Origin: Melanopsichium pennsylvanicum
Taxonomy: Eukaryota > Basidiomycota > Ustilaginomycetes > Ustilaginales
Assembly: GCA_900208305.1 (NCBI GenBank)
Contig: OAPG01000006.1
Coordinates: 806,001-870,000 of the forward strand
Direction: 5' to 3'
Length of the DNA stretch: 64,000 bases
Positions 23,419 to 34,106 of this stretch are shown piece after piece (position 1 is the first letter of the stretch; each line of letters opens with the position of its first letter). The translations under genes were made by a program, and so were the position numbers. The notes below the pieces were generated by a model. It did no database searches and had not been told where the DNA came from. It saw only the letters and a list, made by a program, of their open reading frames with translations.

Positions 23419-26400
23419 GGTGGAGGAAGAAGACCTCAGTGGTGGCGAGAAGGGGAATAGAGAAGGAACGCTTGAGGATGGGGAAAAGGACAAAAAACGA
23501 AGAAAGGAGGAGGAGGGGGGTATTAATATGGAACGGTTGGAATGTATCGAGTCAAATGAGGTTGATAGGGTGAAGCGGAGTGGTTAGGTCCGAGGAAGCG
23601 TCGTGCGATTGGGTCGAGCGGAACGCCAAGAGAGCTGTCAAGAAGCTAACCTAGCGTGGAAGGATGAGACGAATCGCGAGGGATAAGGACATGCAGGGAC
23701 GGAGCGGACTTGAGCAAGCGAGCAAACGAGCAACGAGGAGAGAGGACTGCGATTGGACAGAGATGGTCTCATGAGACACGCAGATGGTAAAGGCCAAACT
23801 CGATTTGAATATAGAGCAAGGTGTGAGCAGAGGCGTGGTAGCGTGAATGAGTTCAAGATATCTAGGGTCTCGTGGCAGAAACAAGCTTATCAGAGCTCAA
23901 AGCGGTCAGAGCACGACAACGAGCTACGATTGGCTGCTGAACGTAGGCAAGCGGGGAGAAGACAATCTTTACCCATTCAAACGGATGGTTGAATCAGTAG
24001 AGTATCAGATGTATCGGTCTATTAATGAGGCGACAAGAAGCGGTGACAACGAGGTGTGGGTGCCAAGCTTCCGACGCTCAAGGTGCTATTAACCTTGCAT
24101 GGATTCTGGCTGAGATTCATGGCAATTCAGCAGTGACTTTTGAAACGTTATTCAACCGAAGGTTGGCGATGAACTACGGCACCTATGCACTGAAGAATAT
24201 ATGTAGTTGGACGCTCAGGAAATGACTGACAACGCCAAGCTGTCAGCTTTGCATCTAAGACAAGTCTTTCAGGCCAAGTAGCAGAGCTCAGTATGACGGC
24301 AACCCAAATTTTTTCTTTTTTAAATATTTTTTATTTTCGCTTGATTTAGAGGGAAGAATTCGGTCAGGGCATACGGCCGTCGGTTTGGCGATTCTGAAGA
24401 GCTTCGTTAGTCGGATGAAACAGCAGAGCGATATCGAAGTTTCGACACTCCGCCACTCCGCCACCATTTTCAATATCTCTCTCTCTCTCTCTTAAATCTC
24501 AGCCATGCTCTCATCTTATCAACAGCCTTGCGGTTTTGCTTAACCGTATTGGCCAAAGCAAGAGATGAAATGTCCGAAAGACGATAGAGAGTTATTGACG
24601 GGCAGACGCCGCGAAAAGAGCATGGGTCGACTGAAAATCGCTAGGTGGTGATGATTTGCGGTTCTGATACGAGTTGGTGAGATAGGCACGACGGAATGCA
24701 AGAGCTGAACAGTGCTAGTAGAGCGCTTCCGGTATCATTGTAAAATAGTTGGTCCACTCTATCCGTTGTCACCAAAGTAACAAAATAAGCGTAGTTGGCA
24801 GTCTTGCCACTTTATCCGATCCTTGTTTCTCAAGTATCCACGGCTCTATTTTTTATGCGTTTTCCGTGTGCATCGAGCGTATTACTGCTTCTGTGCTCGC
24901 ATTTTACCCAAAACGGTGCGTGGAAAAGGAACCAATATGCAAGTACAGTTTGCGGGTGAAAGGCGAGGCCAAGAGAGGAGACCGTCCTACTGTACCACTT
25001 GTAAGACGCATGAAATGACCCATTGAAGCACTTGTAGAGTGTAGCGATCTTAGCTCAGAGGGGGCAAGCATTGATCGAGCTTATCTCTTTTAAGGGAGAA
25101 TAGTAGATTGCAAAACACTTTACATTAATATACAGTATTCAGTAGTGAAGAAGTACCACGCAACAAGTGCGGGGTGCAGCAATTACTCTGCACCTTTGCA
25201 CTTTGCCATCAAGATAGATGCTTTCCCATCCTGTCTCTCTTTCACTTTTGCCATCGCTACTGTAAATTTAATGTTACTTTTGCACAAACGGGGTTAAGCA
25301 AGCAATGAAAAGGTGAAAAGGTGAAAAGGAAGCCTTCGGCTTGCTTTCAGCCGATGGTTGATTTTCAAAATATTTTGTTCCGCCTTTTATCTTTCTTTTT
25401 TTTTTTTCCTCTCGTGTGCTTTAATATAACGGTTCCCTCTCTTGTAGTTTTGGTGAAAAATCTATGTAGAAAATATGAGATTCCGGATAATTTGAGGGGA
25501 GTAAAGAAGCAGTAGTAACCGGCGACAACGCCGAGAGAACGAGTGTATTGTATTTGAACACTTAGTTATTGATCATAGGACCAAAAAAGTCGCAAAAAAA
25601 TAAAATTGAAATAAAAGAGAGAGCGGAGAATTATATATACACACTCGAGCCATTCTCATTTCTCGGAAGACTTTGCTGCGTAACACCCAAATTCGCTAAT
25701 GCAGAAGCGAATTCTTGGCGCATTTTAAAATTGTAAATTTACTATACGACTAAAAAAGAGAGGTTTTGGTTCGATTCCAATACAGAGCAAACATCAGAGC
25801 TGTCATATTGTGCCACAATCACACCAATCTCTCACACTCACACTCGTCGCGAATACTTTCCGTATGTGTGTTTTGCCAAGGAACTTTGAACGTATGCTTT
25901 CGGAAATCTTGCTTCCGCTTTTCATCCTACTACTGTATTTTACTTTATCTATCATCTAGAAGAATAAAGAATACGTCAGAGCATGTCTTGGAGAAAACAA
26001 GTTTGTTTGAATCGGGTTGCTACCACGGAGGAGACACATGTCGGATGTTCGGATGGCGATTAGAGATTGTGTGTGCCTGTTTAACCTGACTTTCACTCTT
26101 CTCTCACAGACAGACAGAAATCGAAACCAACTTATATACCTTTATTAGACAAGTACCGTTTCGCCCGTTCCATTGTGATCGTCAAAATCCAAACCAACCT
26201 GCATTTTCTATCCATCATTCTCCATGTTCTGATTCTAGACTCACAGTAATTTTTACCGGAATACACAACTGCACCAAAAAAAATAGCATCCATTGTACCT
26301 AATTCTTAATAAAAAATGTGCGCAAGATAAAACGAGCTTGATCGTCACTACAATACAATGTTACTCTCTGTAAATTGCACACTTTGAACTAACTTTATAC

Positions 26401-26564
26401 AGTAAAAGCGGTGTGGTGTATCACGATTTCCAATATTCTTTGTAATTAAAAGTCAACATCTTGCTCGCTTGACCCAAAATCAGACCAATTTACCAACCAT
26501 GTTGCAACAAGCGTCAAAGCTTTGCGAATAACAGAGTGTCAAGATTGTAGTGAGCTTTGGGAGA
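23419..26564. other. Large gene-free interval upstream of the OPT gene
   Basis: 3.1 kb between the OPT start and the uracil-DNA glycosylase stop. Bases 23419-24250 are of ordinary composition with an OPT leader that is G/A-rich on the plus strand. A T-rich tract sits at 24308-24335 and a (CT)n run at 24478-24493. From about 25080 to 26560 the DNA is clearly A/T-rich, with TATATATACAC at 25633 and many A or T runs. No coding segment with recognisable similarity was found on either strand. Confidence 0.45.
24478..24493. repeat. (CT)n microsatellite
   Basis: A short perfect CT run within the gene-free interval upstream of the OPT gene. Confidence 0.7.
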
Positions 26565-27947
26565 TCAAAGCTTGGACCAGTCAATCATACCTTGCTCGCC
26601 ATATCGCTGTTTCAACCACTCGTTTGCCTTCTTGAAATGACCGTTGCCCAAAAATCCTCGATGCGCAGAGAGTGGGGAAGGATGTGGTGATTTGAGAATG
26701 AGAATGTTGGGCGTCTTGTCTGTCACGCCCGCCTCTGAAAGCGTCTTTGCTGCTGGTGCACCCCATACTAGAAACACAACACCTTTGCATTGCGTTTGCG
26801 TTATTCCTCCTGAATGCTTTCCGTGCTCATCTTTCTTTCTCTCTTCCTCTGCTTGCTCTGTCGAGTCTGTTATACATTTTTCTGTACCATGTTTGGGTTG
26901 AGTAGTGTCGGTATTGGCTTTTGCCTCAACCTTGGCAAACATGCTGGCGATTTTCGAACCAGCTGCTGCATTCGCATTAGCCTTTTTAGCCGCATTCGAT
27001 CCCGCCGCCTCATCCGCGATGTTCTTCAATACATGTTTTGTCAAGCCCTCCCACCCTTTACCGTGATGACTGGCCGCCGCACCCGCACTCACGGTCAAAC
27101 ACGCATTGAGCATCAACACGCCTTGCCTCGCCCATCCATCCAGACACCCATGCTTGGGCACCTCAAACTCACCCGCATACTCCATCGCCAGTTCTTTGTA
27201 AATGTTTTTCAAACTCGGAGGTACAGCCACACCTTTGGGTACCGAGAACGAGAGTCCGCATGCTTGACCAGCACCATGGTATGGATCCTGACCCAACACC
27301 ACCACGCGCACGTGTTGAGGTGTTGGCACGAGGCGAGACCACGAGTAGATGAGCTCGGGAGGTGGATATGTCTTCTGACCCGATTTGTTTTCGGAGGCTA
27401 GAAACGTTTTGAGCGTGGTGGAAAAGTACGGCTTTTCCATTTCAGGTCGGAGGAGGGTGAACCATTGAGGTGACATGGTTTGACGCTCGAGCCAAAGTGG
27501 ATCTGAGAGGGGATCTGAGGGCGAAGAGATCTTAGGCATGGGAGCTGAGACTGATTGAGGAGAGCTCGCAGTAGACTTGGTGCCGTTAGATTGGGAGAAG
27601 AGTGTTGTTTGACGTAGCGATGAACGTGGCGTTGATGTGGTTGACGATGCCACTTTAGGTTGTGAAGGTGTCATTGTGGATGATGGAGACGACTTGATCG
27701 TGGAGGACTTAGACGACGAGAAAGGATCTGGTTGTGAGGAGCCATAATTGGATGCGGCTGATTCGGCTTGATCTGTGGCAGCTATGAGCGCTTCATGGTC
27801 AAACTCTTGATCTGATGTGTCAAATTCGTCGTGCTGTGGAGCGGTGTCTGTCTTGAATCGCTTGACAGAACCATGTTGAGTTAGATCATGTTTGTCTGCA
27901 GAGAGTGTACTGCCATCTCGTTTGGAGGGTGTGGTGCTGGTGATCAT
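26565..27947 (-). CDS. UNG1: Uracil-DNA glycosylase
   Basis: A 460-residue family-1 uracil-DNA glycosylase, which removes uracil from DNA at the start of base-excision repair. The water-activating motif is GQDPYH near residue 220, within VRVVVLGQDPYHGAG. The uracil-binding SFSVP segment follows. The DNA-intercalating loop HPSPLSAHRGF is near residue 426 and WSRLVP precedes the active site. The first 160 residues are Ser/Thr-rich with a short basic patch (KRFK) suited to nuclear import. An insertion of about 80 residues, rich in Ala, Lys and Glu, lies between GLTKHVLKNIADEA and GVVFLVWGAPA, where most family members have only a short loop. The chosen ATG is at 27947. The frame stays open for 98 codons upstream without an ATG (see findings). 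Confidence 0.92.
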   Translation of the reverse strand: MITSTTPSKRDGSTLSADKHDLTQHGSVKRFKTDTAPQHDEFDTSDQEFDHEALIAATDQAESAASNYGSSQPDPFSSSKSSTIKSSPSSTMTPSQPKVASSTTSTPRSSLRQTTLFSQSNGTKSTASSPQSVSAPMPKISSPSDPLSDPLWLERQTMSPQWFTLLRPEMEKPYFSTTLKTFLASENKSGQKTYPPPELIYSWSRLVPTPQHVRVVVLGQDPYHGAGQACGLSFSVPKGVAVPPSLKNIYKELAMEYAGEFEVPKHGCLDGWARQGVLMLNACLTVSAGAAASHHGKGWEGLTKHVLKNIADEAAGSNAAKKANANAAAGSKIASMFAKVEAKANTDTTQPKHGTEKCITDSTEQAEEERKKDEHGKHSGGITQTQCKGVVFLVWGAPAAKTLSEAGVTDKTPNILILKSPHPSPLSAHRGFLGNGHFKKANEWLKQRYGEQGMIDWSKL

Positions 27948-28442
27948 TGTGATGTTGTTTGTGTTTCTCAAGAATCTAGTGAGGATTGAGAGGAACAGTG
28001 TTTGAACCGAGTGTGATTCAAGAGCTGTTGATGCTCTGAAGGCGCGATGGAATCGCGTGTATCGAACCAGGGAAATGATGATGGCAACGAGAAGAAGTTT
28101 TGTGTTTGTGTGTGTGTGTGTGTGTTGGTGCTTTGCTTGTTTCTGATGGATATGATGGAAGGAGATGGGATGATCAAGCAACCAAGCAAAACACTCTGAC
28201 GGTTCTGATTTGGCTGAGCCAATACTGTACGATACCTCCACAAATCATCTCTTTTGTGACAGCCCGACACGACGAAACGAGAAAAAAGAGGGTCTGAGCG
28301 TGCAGTATCAACGCGGTTCTCTGTGCTCCCTCTCTCTACGCGTGCGCGACTCGAACTAAGACCAACACTTGACACCTCTCAGTGCGCCCCCAATCTAAGT
28401 TTTTTTCTTGATCATCATCACTTTCAACGTCTTTCCTACACC
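27948..28442. promoter_or_regulatory. Divergent promoter region, UNG1 / thioredoxin-like gene
   Basis: 495 bp between head-to-head start codons. A (TG)n run lies at 28108-28125. The minus-strand DNA from 27948 to 28241 is open in the UNG1 frame. Confidence 0.4.
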
Positions 28443-29047
28443 ATGACCATCACAACATCCACCGAGATTCCATCAAGGCAAGGTACATTGCCACAATACT
28501 TCATCTTTTTCAGTTCGGGAAACCCTCCTTGGTGTCCTGACTGTGTCGATGCTCAAGCTGCCGTAGGAAATGTATTTGGAGGTACCAATGTGGATGGTCA
28601 CATCGTGCTTGTAGGTGAAAAGTCAGAGTAAGTTCAACCACCCACAATTCCTTCTCTTCTATTTGCTCTTTCTACCAAAGCACACACACATTAAAAGGAC
28701 ACTCTCTCTGACAGAAAATCTCAACATCTCCATCTCCATGTCCGGTTTCCCTATCCAAAAGATGGAAAACTACAGATAACAAGTTCAGAAAACAGTACGG
28801 TATCAAGTGCATTCCCACCATCACAAAGGTCGTTGATGTGAGTAATCCCCATCAAAACACACACCGAAAGGAAAACAACAACAACAGTACAGATTGGCTC
28901 GTCAAACGTGACAAATTGCTAACATTGAAATCGATCGCATTCTGTTGATACGCACTGCCGATGATCATATAGGGCAAGGAGGTTGCCAGACTCGAAGACA
29001 GCGAGTGCAAGAATGCCGATATTGTCGCTGCTTTCGTCAAGGCCTGA
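28443..29047 (+). CDS. TXNDC17/TRP14-like thioredoxin-domain protein
   Basis: Three exons: 28443-28627, 28762-28837 and 28973-29047, with introns of 134 and 135 bp (GTAAGT..AAG and GTGAGT..TAG), encoding 111 residues. The redox motif is WCPDC in NPPWCPDCVDAQ, the WCPDC-type active site of the TXNDC17 (DUF953) family. The domain begins with YFIFFSSG. Exon 2 carries KQYGIKCIPTITK, with the cis-proline region of the thioredoxin fold. These cytosolic proteins reduce selected disulfides rather than acting as general thioredoxins. The length fits the family, and the splice junctions restore the frame exactly. Confidence 0.88.
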
Positions 29048-29222
29048 TATTCGACGCACTGCAACGTTAGCAATAACTACATTGTACAAAAACGGTTACA
29101 CGTTCGAAAGCGTGCGCATACTCGGCAACGTAAAGAATTTATATACAATTTGTGACATACATACATAAAGGGACTGAGTTTCAGGGTATATACTGCAATA
29201 CGTCTTCACCCAGACAAGGCTG

Positions 29223-29867
29223 TTATTTGAAAAAGCCTCCAAAACCGCCTGGATTGCCGCCATGGGGGCCACCATGAGGAGGAGGAGGACCGTATGGATT
29301 GCCGCCGCCGCCGCCGTGTGGTCCTCCATGGTGATGCTGTTTTTCGAAAATCTTTTTCCCAACTTGTGCGATGATTGCACCGCCGGCGATAGAGCTGAAT
29401 CCGCCTAGATGACCACCAGTGAGCTTATTTGCTCCCCAGCCTGCAGCACCTCCCGCAAGCATGGTTCCGAGTCCACGCTCTCCATCCGGGATGGGGTTAC
29501 CCTGGGCATCGTACTGCATTGGTCCTTGTTGTTGCGCATTTGGATGCTGAGCATAAGGCGAGGATGGCTGTCCGTAGGACGGATTGGAAGGAGGGCCATA
29601 CGAGGAAGAGTTGTTGTAGTCGGGGCCTGATGGTCCACCAGTGTAAGGAGATTGAGGGTATGACGACGATTGAGGCCCAGCTGGATAAGATGAAGGTGCG
29701 GAGTGATACCCACCGGAGGATGGGCCGCCAGAAAGAGGATCACCGGGATACGAAGACTGCGCACCACCTGGATAGGATGACTGAGGTGCGCCAGGATAGG
29801 ATGACTGTGGACCTCCAGGATACGACGACTGCTGATTGGGGTTGAATCCTCCAGGGTTGTACGACAT
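29223..29867 (-). CDS. Gly/Pro/Tyr/Ser-rich repeat protein with glycine-zipper-like segment
   Basis: A single frame of 214 residues starting MSYNPGGF. The first half has at least four copies of a QSSYPGG/QSSYPGA unit, then Pro/Tyr/Ser-rich sequence. A central segment (MLAGGAAGWGANKLTGGHLGG) resembles the glycine-zipper stretches that pair small residues in membranes or assemblies. The C-terminus is His/Gly/Pro-rich (HHHGGPHGG type). Proteins with this layout are common in fungi, but no biochemical function is assigned. No signal peptide is seen. Its facing neighbour is the thioredoxin-like gene, with only 175 bp between stops. Codon use is ordinary. The reading frame is supported by the clear amino-acid repeat pattern. 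Confidence 0.72.
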   Translation of the reverse strand: MSYNPGGFNPNQQSSYPGGPQSSYPGAPQSSYPGGAQSSYPGDPLSGGPSSGGYHSAPSSYPAGPQSSSYPQSPYTGGPSGPDYNNSSSYGPPSNPSYGQPSSPYAQHPNAQQQGPMQYDAQGNPIPDGERGLGTMLAGGAAGWGANKLTGGHLGGFSSIAGGAIIAQVGKKIFEKQHHHGGPHGGGGGNPYGPPPPHGGPHGGNPGGFGGFFK

Positions 29868-31139
29868 TGCTGGTAATAAATGCTAAAGGATGATTTGCTT
29901 GTGGAGTTGACGGGGAGATGCGATGGGAAGATGGGAAGGGGGGGAATCGTGGTTGGCAAGTGCAGAAATTTGGTGGCTAGTTAAAGGGCAAACGCAAGCC
30001 GAGTGAACCAAGAGGATGAGTGCTCGATAGCCTGGGAGGACTCAAGCAGTATCATGTGGATGAACGAATGCCAAGCGACTTGACGACGATACCGAAACGT
30101 GTACCGAGAAAAACGAGCCATCCTGACATTCGGCCATCATGATTAGGTTGCCTGCGCAACAAAAACGACCTCATGTGCGTGTCGAAAAAGAGTCGTGTTG
30201 TGGAGCTGCAACGATCTCATATTCAGATGCACAGCCCCAAGATTGACATCTGTGTCGTTTTCTCATTTTGTCATGGCTGTTTGGCTGTGTAAGGCGCGGT
30301 GGCGAAAGGGGGCGGGTGTGGGGCTGTGCGTGCGAGCCGCGGCAATCAAATCAAGCAGAGTACCGAAGTCGCCGAGGCAGTGCAAGATGACACTGTTGTC
30401 ACACCGAGTGTTCTTAGCGGGAAACGCCTCAGAAATCAGTCGCACGAGAATTGTAATAAAACTCGATGCTGTGAATTACGCAGGGTGTAACAGACTTTGA
30501 AAAAAAGAAAAAAGGGAAAATGGCTTGGTTTCTAATGTCAGCGTTTCTAATGTCAGCGTTTCTAATGTCAGTACAGCATTCATGTGGCACTTCGCGTCAA
30601 TCTTGCCCACGCACATCTCTCTTGCCTCAACACTTCAAACAGTGCACATTCTTTTGCTCTTTGCTAAGAGCACTGCCAACACCGTCGGCAAAAGGAGAGT
30701 AATTCAGTGGATGATTATTTTTATTCTCTGACGTGAGCTCAACAGAAACTAAGAGAGAGGCGCGCTGCCGGTCTTCCAAGTGGAGCTGAGTTGGACGAAT
30801 TTCAGACTCACTCTGTTTGCCATGCATCATACCAATATCATATCAATATCATATCAATACCACTCCCTTCCCTGGTATACTTACCTTTATAACGCAGATC
30901 ACCGCGAGGTCAACCACAACCCGTTCCTCAGGCTTCCTTCGGAAAGCTGTTCACTTTCACTCGGAAGTGAATACAATTTGCAACTCAACAAGCTTGCATC
31001 TTCCATCTAGAAGCCTCAATTGCCGGCTATCGCACAGCTCTCCTCAACGTCTCCATCTTTCACTTACAGCAACCAACACTTTCTGTTTCATTTAAAAATC
31101 TGTTGCAAGGAATTTCTGGAGAGAAGAAAAGAGGCAAAG
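29868..31139. other. Divergent intergenic region with short tandem repeats
   Basis: 1.27 kb between head-to-head genes. A perfect 15-bp repeat containing GTTTCTAATGTCA starts at 30528, 30543 and 30558. A second small tandem array of ATATCAATATC units lies at 30831-30862. No gene was recognised. Confidence 0.45.
30528..30572. repeat. Three perfect 15-bp tandem units
   Basis: Units start at 30528, 30543 and 30558 and contain GTTTCTAATGTCA. They fall in a non-coding divergent region. Confidence 0.75.
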
Positions 31140-33035
31140 ATGGGAAATCTCGACAATCATCAGGATCTAGAGCTGCATCCAGCAAACCTTGGCTCCTCCA
31201 TCACCAACATCACCGCTGCCGAAACTCCTTCTCCAAACAGAGCGATAGCATCTAGTGGCACCTCATCATCTGCTAAAGTAGCTTCAAAGTCGAGTGGACC
31301 GATTCCCATGTCGATGCCTTCGATTTTGCGCACTCCTGGTCTGTCACATCAATCCAACAATCATCTTTCGCATCTCCTGGATCGATCTCGCGGTCCCTCC
31401 TCTTCATCTTCCTCTTCCTCTTACTCTTTTTTACCAACTCAATCACGCCGTGTACCAACTCGCTCTTCAGCATCATCATCATCTTCGAAAGAACCTGGAC
31501 GTAGAAAGCAACGTCGAGCAGAAAACTCGAAACTTCTCTCCAATCCTCATGCTGTTCGTCCCACGATCAAAGATTATCGTCTCCACTCTAATGAGATTAA
31601 ATCGACTTTTCCCTCTACCATCACCACAAAACATAATACTAGAGGTAAAGGAGGTAAAGTGCAAAGCGTTCCCGTACCATCATGTAGCAAAGTAGGGTAT
31701 TCCGAACCGGAATACAATGCGGTTAGTGCTGCACACGGACACTTTGGTAAATCGTTGAAAGACGCTCAAAGGGTGTTGAAACGTTTAGAAGTAGGTGGGA
31801 TCAATGATGATATGATCAAGGAGGGGAAAGCGGGGGATTTGGAAAGGTTTATTTGGTTGGTGGATAAAGAGATTCGAACTTGGTCAAAACATGATGTTTA
31901 CGTTTTTAATTCCAACACAAACCACGATCATCATCACTACAACAACAGCAATGGTGACCGAAAGTTTGGTCGAATTTTGTTGGATAAAGAATTTAATTTC
32001 ACCACAATCACTTGCACTACATCCACAACAACAACCTCAACAACAACATTAGAATCAGGGATAAATGATTCGATCCCAATTGTGGATCTCAACGCCATTA
32101 CGCCGAATACGATACCAGCGCAATTGGTGGAATTTCAAAGAACTCCAAATGCACTGGTATGGTTGGTACACGATCCATTTTTACGTTTGGTAGTGCATTG
32201 TTTGGCAAGGGTAAGCAAATGTCCTTCTTTCAGTAAGGATGATTTGTCGCGACCTGGGTTGAGATTTACTTGGATCTTGAATCGTAATCCATTGGCGAGG
32301 AGGAGTAGGAAAGGTAGAAGAGTAAGTGTGAGTAGTAGTATCATGTCGATTGATAATGACCACGATGCAGTTGTTGTTGAACGATCGGATGAGGGTAGAG
32401 CTCAGATTCGAGTCATGCATCTGGCAGCAGCAGCTGCTGCAAGTCGAGGTGGTGGTGGGATGGGGTTACTTGAAACTCCACCAACCACAGATTTCGATAG
32501 TCACACGGAATTAGAGAGCGAATTGGATGTACTCGAAACAGAGACGGAAAGCGAAGCAGATGATGATGCAACTAGTAGTTCTGGTGGATCCAACGTTATG
32601 GTTTCTCGACAGCTTTCAACAACACAGACGAGAACAAGAGGAGGAGGAGATGAATCGATAGATGTAGCTACAGATGATGGTGTAGAAGCAGAAGCAGAAG
32701 TAGAATTAGATGAGATGAATTTGCTCGTACAAGAAAGCAATATGGAAGGGGCAGATGAGGAGGTTGTGGATACGGACGAAGAAGAAGCCGAAATTCTACG
32801 ACGAGTTCGAAGATGGGCAATTGAAAGTCATAAACAACGCGCCGCTTCTGCTGCTGCTGCTGCTGCAAAATCAACCAGCAATGAACGAAATCAAACAACA
32901 CCAACCAAGACAACAAGAAACACAAAATTGAATGTCAGCACTAGATTTACCGATCTACAAGAGAAACAGTTGAATCCGGATGCGACTCTGATCACCACAC
33001 CGATTGCGGAAGAACAACGAGAAGAATCAGAATGA
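31140..33035 (+). CDS. R3H-type nucleic-acid-binding-like protein, low-complexity rich
   Basis: A single-exon frame of 631 residues from the ATG at 31140. The upstream open part to 31020 begins at TTG only. Residues 1-140 are Ser-rich. A folded segment begins at SNPHAVRPTIKDYRLHSNEI and resembles the R3H-associated N-terminal region of fungal proteins. Near residue 342 the sequence LVHDPFLRLVVHCLARVSK resembles the R3H core, in which Arg and His contact single-stranded nucleic acid. The C-terminal half is acidic, with Glu/Asp tracts, poly-Ala and (Thr)n runs encoded by imperfect triplet repeats. The family call is moderate because the motif was recognised by eye. The gene is convergent with the uL6m gene. 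Confidence 0.55.
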   Translation: MGNLDNHQDLELHPANLGSSITNITAAETPSPNRAIASSGTSSSAKVASKSSGPIPMSMPSILRTPGLSHQSNNHLSHLLDRSRGPSSSSSSSSYSFLPTQSRRVPTRSSASSSSSKEPGRRKQRRAENSKLLSNPHAVRPTIKDYRLHSNEIKSTFPSTITTKHNTRGKGGKVQSVPVPSCSKVGYSEPEYNAVSAAHGHFGKSLKDAQRVLKRLEVGGINDDMIKEGKAGDLERFIWLVDKEIRTWSKHDVYVFNSNTNHDHHHYNNSNGDRKFGRILLDKEFNFTTITCTTSTTTTSTTTLESGINDSIPIVDLNAITPNTIPAQLVEFQRTPNALVWLVHDPFLRLVVHCLARVSKCPSFSKDDLSRPGLRFTWILNRNPLARRSRKGRRVSVSSSIMSIDNDHDAVVVERSDEGRAQIRVMHLAAAAAASRGGGGMGLLETPPTTDFDSHTELESELDVLETETESEADDDATSSSGGSNVMVSRQLSTTQTRTRGGGDESIDVATDDGVEAEAEVELDEMNLLVQESNMEGADEEVVDTDEEEAEILRRVRRWAIESHKQRAASAAAAAAKSTSNERNQTTPTKTTRNTKLNVSTRFTDLQEKQLNPDATLITTPIAEEQREESE

Positions 33036-33507
33036 TCAACATGATGAAAAAGAAATTTTAGGATAGATCATGTTGGTAAGAAAGATGCTCGTTTGTTCCT
33101 TAAGATGTACAGTATGATTTTGTAGGATAACAATTGCAATTTCTCTTTTCTTTTTTTTTTTTTGTCTCTAACATTTAAGCTCAGTCTAGAACCAAGTTGT
33201 GTTTTTGCAAGTGCTGTCTCTGCCTGGTAATTGAAAGGATTTTGTTCCACATGCCTCAGTACACACACTTTTTTTTGGTCTCCAAGCTTTTTCTTTCACA
33301 CAGAAGTCGAGCGTAGCACGACGAGGTTGAGTCTGAGTAACATGGTTTGTTTTGGGCGTGTGAGAACATTGTGAGATTGAAAAGCTTTTAGGATAAAATA
33401 GGAGGGAGGGAAGGGGGGAAGGAAACCCCCTTTGACATGTAATTTTGCGCACCAAAAACAGCACAGTAATAGCACTAGTTTGATTTTTAAAGATTGCAGA
33501 GGCGGGT
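33036..33507. other. Convergent 3' intergenic region
   Basis: 472 bp between facing stop codons. It contains T-rich tracts at 33145-33165 and 33270-33277. No gene was recognised. Confidence 0.4.
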
Positions 33508-34068
33508 TTACTTCTTCTTTGCAGTCTTCAAACGAATGGTTTCATCATCCACAAAGATGCCTTTACCTTTATACGGTTCTGGTTTTCTCCAAGTTCGGAT
33601 TTGACTTGCAAATAGACCCAATTGTTCCTTATCCGCACCTTTGAGAACGATCCTGTTAGGTTGTGGAATTTGAACTTGAATACCGTAAGGTACTGGTAGT
33701 AGAACTGGATGACTGTAACCGAGACGAATATGGAGTCTTTGGTTAGGACCTAATTTTTCCGCCTGTTGCCTTTGTCGTGTTGCTCTTTCGATTTCTGCTG
33801 TTTTGGCAGCTTGATTGAGGAAGAAGGATTTGGTGGAGGCAAGAGCGATGTCAAGTTTGGTTCGACGAGGGAGGGGATCTGGTTCGATCGAGGCACGATA
33901 ACCAACACCAACGAGTTTTAGCGAAACAGTGTGTCCTTCAGTCACACCGATGAGTGCATTGGAAAGCAGCGAGCGCGTGAGACCCCATGTTCCGCGTTGC
34001 TTGTTTACGGAATTGTCCTTGATGCTAAGTGTGATTTGAGAAGCTTCAGTTCCTGATGTTATTGTTGT

Positions 34069-34106
<38 letters not shown>

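Noticed and set aside
25050..25063. TAGCTCAGAGGG, an A-box-like match
   Set aside because: No B box follows at a suitable distance and the flanks do not pair as an acceptor stem.
25766..25776. GGTTCGATTCC, a match to the tRNA B box
   Set aside because: No A box at the right distance and no cloverleaf pairing around it.
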